DNA of 64,000 bases from Propioniferax innocua. Its GTDB lineage: Bacteria; Actinomycetota; Actinomycetes; Propionibacteriales; Propionibacteriaceae. Below the pieces are notes generated by a model, which saw nothing but the letters and a program-made list of their open reading frames with translations, did not search any database and had not been told where the DNA came from. This document shows positions 57,885-64,000 of the stretch, one piece after another. Every line of letters starts with the position of its first letter. Position 1 is the stretch's first letter. The translations under genes and the position numbers were made by a program. The stretch spans positions 744,001-808,000 of the forward strand of contig NZ_VFOR01000002.1 in NCBI RefSeq assembly GCF_006716235.1, read 5' to 3'.

Positions 57885-58852
57885 GTATCCATTCCCCCGT
57901 CGTAGCGGCGTTCGGTCTCGGCGAGGCGGGCCTGCCACATCCTGATCACGGTGTCGTCCGCCCGTGCGGCTTCGAGCAGAGCCGATTCGGGCACCGGTCG
58001 CGCCGTCACCGGGATCGCCCCGTTCTCGGCTCGCAGCGATGAGGACACCAGGTCGGCGTCCAGCAGGTCGATGGTGTTCAGGCCGCAGGCGAAGGGCAGC
58101 TCCGGCAGCGCGGCGGCCAGGGCGATGCCGGCGGCGAGCCCGATCGAGGTCTCCAAGGCGCTCGAGACCACCACCGGCATGTCCAGCAGCTCAGCCAGGT
58201 CGAGGCAGCGTCGCACACCCCCCAGAGGCTGCACCTTCAACACGGCCACGTCGGCGGCCTCCAAGGCCTTGACCTTTTCCGGGTCGCCGGAGCGTCGGAT
58301 CGATTCATCCGCGGCGATGGGGACATCCACGTGTTGCTGCGCCAGGCGACGTCGTAGCTCAGCCAGCTCCTCGGTGGTCGCGACCGGCTGCTCGGCGTAT
58401 TCGAGGTCGAACCGAGCCAGGCGAGTGAGCCGCTCGACCGCGGTGTCCACATCCCAGGCGCCATTGGCGTCGATGCGGATGCGTCCGCGAGCCCCCAGAG
58501 CGTCACGGACGGCGGCGATGCGGGCCTCGTCCTCGGCCTTTGACGCCCGATGGTCGGCGACCTTGATCTTCGCCGTGCCACACCCCGACGTCGCTGCACG
58601 TTCGGCGGCGGCCTCCGGGTCGATGACCGGAATGGTGCAGTTGACCGGAACGCGGTCCCGAACCGGTGCGGGCCACCCGTCCTGAGCCGCTTCGCGGGCC
58701 GCCGCGAGCCAGGGCACGATCTCGTCCCCCGAGTAATCCAGGAAGGGCGACCACTCCGCCCACCCCGCCGGCCCCTGCCACACCATGGCCTGGCGCCGGG
58801 TGATGCCACGGAAACGAACACGCATGGGGATGTCGACGACCACGGGCTGCAT
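57881..58852 (-). CDS. menC: o-Succinylbenzoate synthase
   Basis: Dehydrates SHCHC to o-succinylbenzoate. The 323-residue enolase-superfamily protein has the KxK (KIKVAD), the metal ligands in RIDANGAWD, EYAEQP and AADES, and the second lysine LKVQPLGG. TAGTGT lies 6 bases before the ATG on the minus strand. It is the first gene of menC-menD and divergent from menE. Confidence 0.93.
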   Translation of the reverse strand: MQPVVVDIPMRVRFRGITRRQAMVWQGPAGWAEWSPFLDYSGDEIVPWLAAAREAAQDGWPAPVRDRVPVNCTIPVIDPEAAAERAATSGCGTAKIKVADHRASKAEDEARIAAVRDALGARGRIRIDANGAWDVDTAVERLTRLARFDLEYAEQPVATTEELAELRRRLAQQHVDVPIAADESIRRSGDPEKVKALEAADVAVLKVQPLGGVRRCLDLAELLDMPVVVSSALETSIGLAAGIALAAALPELPFACGLNTIDLLDADLVSSSLRAENGAIPVTARPVPESALLEAARADDTVIRMWQARLAETERRYDGGMDT

Positions 58853-58858
58853 GCGCCC

Positions 58859-58879
58859 ACACTAGCCGCGCATTAAGGT
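58859..58879. promoter_or_regulatory. Overlapping divergent leaderless promoters of menC and menE
   Basis: Minus strand TAGTGT (58864-58859) and plus strand TAAGGT (58874-58879) are -10 boxes each exactly 6 bases from the start codons of menC and menE. Only 9 bases separate them, so both cannot be occupied by RNA polymerase together. Confidence 0.6.
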
Positions 58880-58885
58880 GGGCGA

Positions 58886-59980
58886 GTGGATCGGAGGCGG
58901 CTGGAACGCGAATGTGCACGGGTGTCCGAGGCTTTGGGCGGCGGGCCGCGATGGGTGTCCCCGGGCAGCGACTTCCATCCCGAAGACCTCGCCTCCGCCC
59001 CTGACGATGCGGCTTTCGTCGTGGCCACATCCGGGTCCACGGGCCGCCCCAAAGGGGTCATGCTCACCGCCGATGCCGTCCGGGCCGGGGCGGTCGCCAC
59101 CTGTGAACGCATCGGCGACGGCGACTGGGCGCTCGCACTCCCCATCGATTTCGTCGCTGGCCTCATGGTGGTGGCCCGCGCGGTGGTCACCGAATCGCGG
59201 GTGACGTGGGTCGGTTCCGACCTGGCCGATCTGGATCCGGAGGAACCCACCCATCTGTCCCTGGTGCCCACGCAACTGAACCGAGCCCTGGAATCTCCCG
59301 AGACCACTCGGCGTCTCGCCGCATGCGCCACCGTGCTGCTGGGTGGGGCACCGGCCTCACGCGAGACGCTGGCCCGAGCCCACGACGCCGGCATCGAGGT
59401 GGTCACCACCTATGGGATGTCCGAAACCAGCGGTGGATGTGTCTACAACGGTGTGCCCCTGCCCGGCGTGGACGTGACACTCGACACCGATGACCGCATC
59501 GAGCTCACCGGCCCCATGATGTTCTCCGGCTATCTGGGTGACCCCCGACGCACCTCCGAGGTCCTGCACAGACCCACATCGGCAGGGACGGGCTCTGGAA
59601 TCAGAACGGTGCGAACGCAGGACCGTGGCATCTGGGCCGACGGACGCCTCCGCGTGCTCGGCCGGATCGACGACGTGGTCATCAGTGGCGGGGTGAATGT
59701 GGATCTGGCCGCCGTCACCCGCGCTGCGGCGTCCCTGCCCGGCGATCACAGTGCCTTCGGCATCGACGATCCCGAGTGGGGTACACGCGTCGTGCTCGCC
59801 ACCACCGGCACCATCACCCTGGAGCAGGCCCGGAAACAGCTGGCCGCCGACCTCCCGCCGGCGGCGCTGCCCCGCGGGCTCGTTCGTCTCGATTCGCTTC
59901 CCCTCACCGATCGCGGCAAGATCGACCGTCGCGCCCTGCCCCTGCTGTGGCGCACACATATCGAGAGGGAGGAGCGCTGA
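58886..59980 (+). CDS. menE: o-Succinylbenzoate-CoA ligase
   Basis: Activates OSB to OSB-CoA. The 364-residue AMP-forming ligase is short, as in actinobacterial MenE: TSGSTGRPKGVMLT, TYGMSETSGGC and RIDDVVISGGVNV are present. The GTG has TAAGGT 6 bases upstream and no firm Shine-Dalgarno. Its stop overlaps menA by one base. Confidence 0.92.
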   Translation: MDRRRLERECARVSEALGGGPRWVSPGSDFHPEDLASAPDDAAFVVATSGSTGRPKGVMLTADAVRAGAVATCERIGDGDWALALPIDFVAGLMVVARAVVTESRVTWVGSDLADLDPEEPTHLSLVPTQLNRALESPETTRRLAACATVLLGGAPASRETLARAHDAGIEVVTTYGMSETSGGCVYNGVPLPGVDVTLDTDDRIELTGPMMFSGYLGDPRRTSEVLHRPTSAGTGSGIRTVRTQDRGIWADGRLRVLGRIDDVVISGGVNVDLAAVTRAAASLPGDHSAFGIDDPEWGTRVVLATTGTITLEQARKQLAADLPPAALPRGLVRLDSLPLTDRGKIDRRALPLLWRTHIEREER

Positions 59981-60858
59981 TGGCCACCGCCGCCGATTGG
60001 GTCGAGGGAGCACGTCTGCGCACCCTCCCCGCCGCCTTCTCCCCCGTGATCGCCGGTGCAGGCATCGCTTCCTTCTTCGGTGGCTTCCAGCTGGTGATGT
60101 CCCTGCTGGCCCTGGTGGTCTCGCTGGCGCTGCAGGTCGGCGTCAACTTCGCCAACGACTATTCCGACGGCATCCGGGGCACCGATGACGCCGGCCGCGT
60201 CGGCCCGATGCGGCTGGTCGGTTCCGGCGCTGCACCCCCCACGACGGTCAAACGGGCTGCATTCGGTTGTTTCGGCCTCGCCGCAGTGGCCGGGCTTGTG
60301 TTGATCGCACTCAGTGGCCACTGGTGGCTGATCGTGGTCGGTGTGCTGTCCGTGGTGGCGGCTTGGTACTACACCGGTGGAACGAACCCCTACGGCTACC
60401 TCGGGCTGGGTGAGGTGTTCGTGTTCGTGTTCTTCGGACTCGTCGCCGTGGGCGGCACGGTCTATGTCCAGCTCGATGCCGTCCCCATGCCCGGATGGTG
60501 GGCCGCCTGCGCGATCGGGTTCCTCGCCGCCGCGATCCTGGTGGCCAACAACCTTCGTGACATCGACGGTGATGTTCTGGTCGGCAAGCGCACCCTTGCC
60601 ACCAGGCTCGGGGACAACGGCACCCGCATGTTCCTGACGCTCCTTATGCTCGTCGCCTCGTTGACCGTGGTGGGGGTCGCGATGACCTCGACCATATGGG
60701 CGCTGCTGGGGCTGGTGTTCCTCCCGATCGTCACTCCCTCGATGGTGCGGGTGATGCGCGGTGTGCAAGGGCTCAGACTGATCGGGGTTCTGAAGGCCAT
60801 CGGGATCGGCGAACTCGCCTGTGCGGTGGGCCTCGCGGTCGGCCTCATCCTCGGCTGA
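59980..60858 (+). CDS. menA: 1,4-Dihydroxy-2-naphthoate polyprenyltransferase
   Basis: UbiA-family membrane enzyme that attaches the polyprenyl tail to DHNA. The 292-residue protein has about nine helices with the Asp-rich motif NDYSDGIRGTDD and NNLRDIDGD. GGGAGGAG precedes the ATG, which overlaps the menE stop by one base. Its substrate is likely made by the prenyl synthase after nuoN. Confidence 0.93.
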   Translation: MATAADWVEGARLRTLPAAFSPVIAGAGIASFFGGFQLVMSLLALVVSLALQVGVNFANDYSDGIRGTDDAGRVGPMRLVGSGAAPPTTVKRAAFGCFGLAAVAGLVLIALSGHWWLIVVGVLSVVAAWYYTGGTNPYGYLGLGEVFVFVFFGLVAVGGTVYVQLDAVPMPGWWAACAIGFLAAAILVANNLRDIDGDVLVGKRTLATRLGDNGTRMFLTLLMLVASLTVVGVAMTSTIWALLGLVFLPIVTPSMVRVMRGVQGLRLIGVLKAIGIGELACAVGLAVGLILG

Positions 60859-60864
60859 ACCCGA

Positions 60865-61125
60865 TCAGCGCAGGCCCCGGAGAAAATCCTCATCATCATC
60901 GGGCGCAGCCGGGAAGCGTACGTCTTGAGCTTCACGGCGGGAATCGTCGGTCGGGCGGCCGAGGAACAACCAGAGCAACGAGCCGACGAGCGGCAGAGCG
61001 ATCACAGCAACAGCCCACAACCATTTGGGGGCGTGACGCACCTCGTCCGCGTCCGCCTGCGCCACCTCGACGATGCAATAGATCATCAGCATCACGGTGA
61101 TGATGACCGGAAGTGCGCGGATCAT
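60865..61125 (-). CDS. Small membrane protein, PLDc_N type
   Basis: The 86-residue protein has two helices and the PLDc_N core (PKWLWAVAVIALPLVGSLLWLFLG), the N-terminal cardiolipin-synthase-like segment without catalytic domain. TATACT lies exactly 6 bases before the ATG. It ends 6 bases from menA, convergently. Function unknown. Confidence 0.82.
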   Translation of the reverse strand: MIRALPVIITVMLMIYCIVEVAQADADEVRHAPKWLWAVAVIALPLVGSLLWLFLGRPTDDSRREAQDVRFPAAPDDDEDFLRGLR

Positions 61126-61292
61126 GCCCGAAGTATAGGAGGCGGGGCCAAGCCCGGGATGGCTCCTGCGATACCCCACCCTCACACCGCCTTGCTCCCA
61201 ACAGCGGTAGCGTGCTGTTCAAAGCGTCGAGCGACGCCGATGTCATACGCCCAATGTGATGGCATCGACACTTGCGACAGCAGGGAGAAGTG

Positions 61293-62762
61293 ATGCAGGA
61301 CGAAGAGCTCTTCAACGCGTTGAGCAAGGCGACCGTGATGGACTCCGAAGGGCGCAAGATCGGCCCGGTCGACCAGCTCTATCTCGACGACGAGACGCAG
61401 CAGCCGAGCTGGGTCACAGCACGTGTCGGCATCTTCGGCTCCGCCGTGGCCTTCATCCCGTTCGACGGCGCGAAGCACGACGCCGAGAACAATCAGCTCC
61501 AGGTTCCCTGGACAAAGTCATTTGTGAAGAACGCCCCGTCCCTCGGACCGGATCAGCATCTCGATCCCGAGGACGAGGTCCAGCTCAAGGACTACTACCA
61601 ACTCCCCCAGAACACCGGGCAGCCCCAGAACACCGGGCAGCCCCAGGGCGCCGGGCAGCCCCAGTCCCCTGACCAGCAGATGGGACAGCAGCAGCCCGGA
61701 CACCAGGCGATGGACGGGTCGGCGGCTCCGCAGGGGCAGCCGTTCGCACAGAACGCACCGCGCTCGAGCGATGAGCAGACCCCGAGCCAACAGGGCCAGG
61801 GCCTGCAGCATCAGCAGGGGCCCGGATTCGGGCGTCCTCCCGCCCCCGAGCAGGGACACGATGACGGACCGGGCTTCGGAAATGCCGCAGGAGCCGGTGC
61901 CGCCGGTGCAGCGGGTATGGGTGCCGCCGGTGTCGCGGCCGCAGCAGCACATGGGCACGGCAACCAGAGCTCCGATGGAAACCACGGCCAGACCGGGCCG
62001 GGCACCGAACATCAGACACCGGGACACCAGACACCGGGACACCAGGGCTTCGATCAGCTGGGCCAGAACCAGCAGGCACCGGGTCAGCAGGGCCAGGACG
62101 TCACGATGCCTGCGCCCGGCCGCTCCGCCGGCGAGATGCCCGCCGAGGGCTCGGAGGAAGCCCCCGCGCCGTCGCGTGCTGCCCGCTCTGCAGGCCCCGT
62201 GCCGGAGGACGGTCCGGTCGAGGACGACGCCCCGACGCAGGTGAACGATTCGGCGCCGAGCCCCTTCGCCCGTCAGGCCGCACCTGAACAAGCCGCACCT
62301 GAACGACAGGCACCTCAGCAGCCCGCACCCCAGACCCCCGCACCTCAGACCCCCGCACCTCAGGCCCCCGCACCGGAGACGGCAGCGACGCAGGGACCGA
62401 CACGGAGTATGGGGCATTTCGGGACGCACGACGCCAGTGATGCGTACGACGATGATCCGTACGACGATCCCGCCCCGGCTCGTGCCGCCGAATCCACCCC
62501 GGCGGCTGAAACGCCCCCGGAGCCCGCGACTCCGCCTGCCCCTGCCGCGCCGGCGGCACCTCACTCCCAGCCCCAACCCGAACAGCCCCAACCCGAACAG
62601 CCCCAGCAGGAGAGCCCACGCAAGGAGCCCGCTTTCGGTCAACGTCAAAGTGGCTTCGGCGGTTCATCCGCAGGTCAGTTCGGTTCGTCCGATCAGGGCT
62701 TCGGGCGTCGCCCGGATGAGGGTTTCGGACGGCCACGTGGCGAGGGTTTCGGGCAACAGTGA
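61293..62762 (+). CDS. PRC-barrel protein with repeat-rich tail
   Basis: Residues 1-90 form a PRC-barrel-like domain (VMDSEGRKIGPVDQLYLDDE...AVAFIPFDGA). The remaining 400 residues are rich in Gln, Pro and Ala with several short repeats (QNTGQP, TPGHQ, TPAPQ, PQPEQ) and no fold I can name. AGGGAGAAG precedes the ATG. PRC barrels occur in RNA-processing and photosynthetic proteins; role here unknown. Confidence 0.78.
   Translation: MQDEELFNALSKATVMDSEGRKIGPVDQLYLDDETQQPSWVTARVGIFGSAVAFIPFDGAKHDAENNQLQVPWTKSFVKNAPSLGPDQHLDPEDEVQLKDYYQLPQNTGQPQNTGQPQGAGQPQSPDQQMGQQQPGHQAMDGSAAPQGQPFAQNAPRSSDEQTPSQQGQGLQHQQGPGFGRPPAPEQGHDDGPGFGNAAGAGAAGAAGMGAAGVAAAAAHGHGNQSSDGNHGQTGPGTEHQTPGHQTPGHQGFDQLGQNQQAPGQQGQDVTMPAPGRSAGEMPAEGSEEAPAPSRAARSAGPVPEDGPVEDDAPTQVNDSAPSPFARQAAPEQAAPERQAPQQPAPQTPAPQTPAPQAPAPETAATQGPTRSMGHFGTHDASDAYDDDPYDDPAPARAAESTPAAETPPEPATPPAPAAPAAPHSQPQPEQPQPEQPQQESPRKEPAFGQRQSGFGGSSAGQFGSSDQGFGRRPDEGFGRPRGEGFGQQ
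61610..61666. repeat. 18-bp tandem repeat in PRC-barrel gene
   Basis: Units CAGAACACCGGGCAGCCC, again CAGAACACCGGGCAGCCC, then CAGGGCGCCGGGCAGCCC, encode QNTGQP, QNTGQP and QGAGQP. Further 15-18 bp repeats occur downstream near 62325-62375 and 62570-62610. Confidence 0.9.
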
Positions 62763-62807
62763 CCTGCATCTGACGACCTGAGCAAACGAGCAGGACAGCT
62801 CTGATGG

Positions 62808-62838
62808 ACAGGGTCTGACGCGAGGCGTCAGGCCCTGT
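62808..62838. terminator. Bidirectional hairpin terminator
   Basis: ACAGGGTCTGACG and CGTCAGGCCCTGT form a 13-bp stem with one G-T pair around a 5-base loop. It lies between the convergent PRC-barrel and GT87 genes and overlaps the GT87 stop. No T-run follows. Confidence 0.7.
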
Positions 62839-64000
62839 TCGCGTCCAGCTCTTCGGATTCCACCGATTCCTCATCGGGTTCGGGCACCGATTCGGGGTTT
62901 CGGCGGCGTCGCCCGAGCACGGCGGCAGCGAGAAGCACTGCGGCACTGCTGAACGCCAACATGCCGGCGACGACGTTGTTCGACAGCGTGTAGAGGTCCT
63001 CGAACTCACCGCCCTCGGGATTGTCCCCGTTGGGCAACTTCAGGTGGAATTCGTAGCTGGCCCAGATCACCGCGCCCACGAGGATGAATTGCACCCAGCG
63101 CGGCATCGGTGTGTCCAAGGCGATCTGCCGCATCACGATCAGCAAGGCCGGGATGAGCCACACGTAGTAGTAGTTCCATGCCACCGGCGAGAAGAACACC
63201 GTGGCGATACCGCACAGGCTGAGACCGATCCAGTGACGCCCGGCCCGGTACCAACGCCACGCCGCGAAGAACCCGATGGCGCCGACGCCCAGGGAGACGA
63301 GCGTCAAGACGCTCTCGGCACCCTCCCCGACGAAACGCTGCAGCCCGATCACCAGCGACACGTAGTGCACACCCACACCCTCGATGTCCTGGTTGAGTTG
63401 TCCGTGCAGCAGCATCCCCGCATATTCGAGCGTTGCCTTCGGCGCGAGGACTGCACCAAGCAGGGTCATGGCCACACCTGTGATCACCGCGTTGCGTACC
63501 GGACGCCATTGCCGCTGCAGCAGGAGCAGAACCAGGAACAGCCCCGGGATGATCTTGATCGCGGTCACGAATCCGGTGAGGACGCCGTGGGGCAGCAGGT
63601 GTGTCCGTCCAGCGGCCCACGACCACCCGCGTTTCTCGGCCAGGTCTTGGAAGACGGTGCGGCCCGGAGCGAGGTCGAGGAAGACCAGCGCCACCATGAG
63701 GCCCTGGATGTTGCCCATCATGAAGTCGGCGCTGAACGAGCCCATGAGCAGCATCAGCGCGGTGAGGACGAAGGGCCCGCGCCAGCCGCGCAGTCCGATG
63801 CGGTACATGACCAACAGCCACAGCGTCACTTTGATGGCCATCCACACCACCTGGGACGCCACGGGCCACGGCACGGTCGGCAGGGCCAGGAACGCCGCGA
63901 TCGGCGGATACAGGTACGGCCACTCCTGGGGGGCGTACGGACTCAGCCCGGCGGCGACGTTGTTGGCAGCCACGATGTAGACGTTGAAGTCCGGCATCAG
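62828..64000 (-). CDS. GT87 (DUF2029) membrane glycosyltransferase, 5' part missing
   Basis: The reading frame is still open at the window end, so the N-terminus is absent. The remaining 390 residues contain nine or so helices and the GT87 loop (PDFNVYIVAANNVAAGLSPYAPQEWPYLYPP). Such enzymes transfer mannose or arabinose from polyprenyl phosphate to cell-envelope glycans in actinobacteria. The tail is acidic. Specific acceptor unknown. Confidence 0.83.
   Translation of the reverse strand: MMPDFNVYIVAANNVAAGLSPYAPQEWPYLYPPIAAFLALPTVPWPVASQVVWMAIKVTLWLLVMYRIGLRGWRGPFVLTALMLLMGSFSADFMMGNIQGLMVALVFLDLAPGRTVFQDLAEKRGWSWAAGRTHLLPHGVLTGFVTAIKIIPGLFLVLLLLQRQWRPVRNAVITGVAMTLLGAVLAPKATLEYAGMLLHGQLNQDIEGVGVHYVSLVIGLQRFVGEGAESVLTLVSLGVGAIGFFAAWRWYRAGRHWIGLSLCGIATVFFSPVAWNYYYVWLIPALLIVMRQIALDTPMPRWVQFILVGAVIWASYEFHLKLPNGDNPEGGEFEDLYTLSNNVVAGMLAFSSAAVLLAAAVLGRRRRNPESVPEPDEESVESEELDANRA

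Noticed and set aside
61610-62610. Possible CRISPR array in the repeats of the PRC-barrel gene
   Set aside because: Repeats are contiguous 15-18 bp coding units without spacers, and no cas genes are present.

Overview
The window is a GC-rich, gene-dense stretch of a single actinobacterial chromosome. The lineage is supported by a WhiB iron-sulfur regulator, a GlxR/Crp-type regulator, a DUF222-HNH (13E12-repeat) protein, a T-box in front of ileS, menaquinone as the quinone, and many GTG starts and apparently leaderless promoters. A high-GC order such as Propionibacteriales is plausible, but the sequence alone does not fix genus or species. No plasmid or phage backbone, integrase, transposase, CRISPR array or recognisable defence island is present.

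Layout. 1-9,000: 3' part of a Crp/GlxR regulator, a leftward operon (DUF4177, ridA, Nudix, metallo-beta-lactamase fold, trhO), two rightward ArsA-like ATPases, whiB, a metallophosphoesterase and a bifunctional penicillin-binding protein; from memory this matches the order around Rv3676-Rv3683 of Mycobacterium tuberculosis. 9,100-25,450: tRNA-Pro, a small kinase-like gene, lysC, gtrA, a CobW GTPase, ileS with its T-box, zwf, the HNH gene, the dnaX-ybaB-recR operon, a long-chain acyl-CoA synthetase, SRP RNA and tRNA-Ser. 25,450-31,300: a TetR/DUF418 divergent pair, a HerA-like ATPase, a ParB-fold small protein with a LytR_C protein, and an amidase.

29,900-48,280 is one leftward run: the complete 14-subunit complex I operon nuoABCDEFGHIJKLMN, most junctions overlapping by 1 or 4 bases, followed by a polyprenyl diphosphate synthase and the amidase. 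48,500-60,900 carries most of menaquinone synthesis: isochorismate synthase, menG, menD, menC, menE and menA. The prenyl synthase supplies the side chain, the men genes make the quinone, and complex I reduces it. menB and menH are not in the window. Interspersed are a LysR regulator, a DUF6297/ABC pair, a TM0106-type nuclease and an AhpD-like protein. 60,865-64,000: a small membrane protein, a PRC-barrel protein with a long repeat-rich tail, and a GT87 membrane protein cut by the window end.

I see no convincing new multi-gene system. The most interesting signals are small: a perfect DNA palindrome present three times, always inside coding sequence and always read as VPAGT; a recurrent -10 box placed 6 bases before start codons; overlapping divergent promoters between menC and menE; scattered 15-18 bp tandem duplications; and palindromic operators at several promoters. 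All family assignments are from reading the translations; no database search was run.
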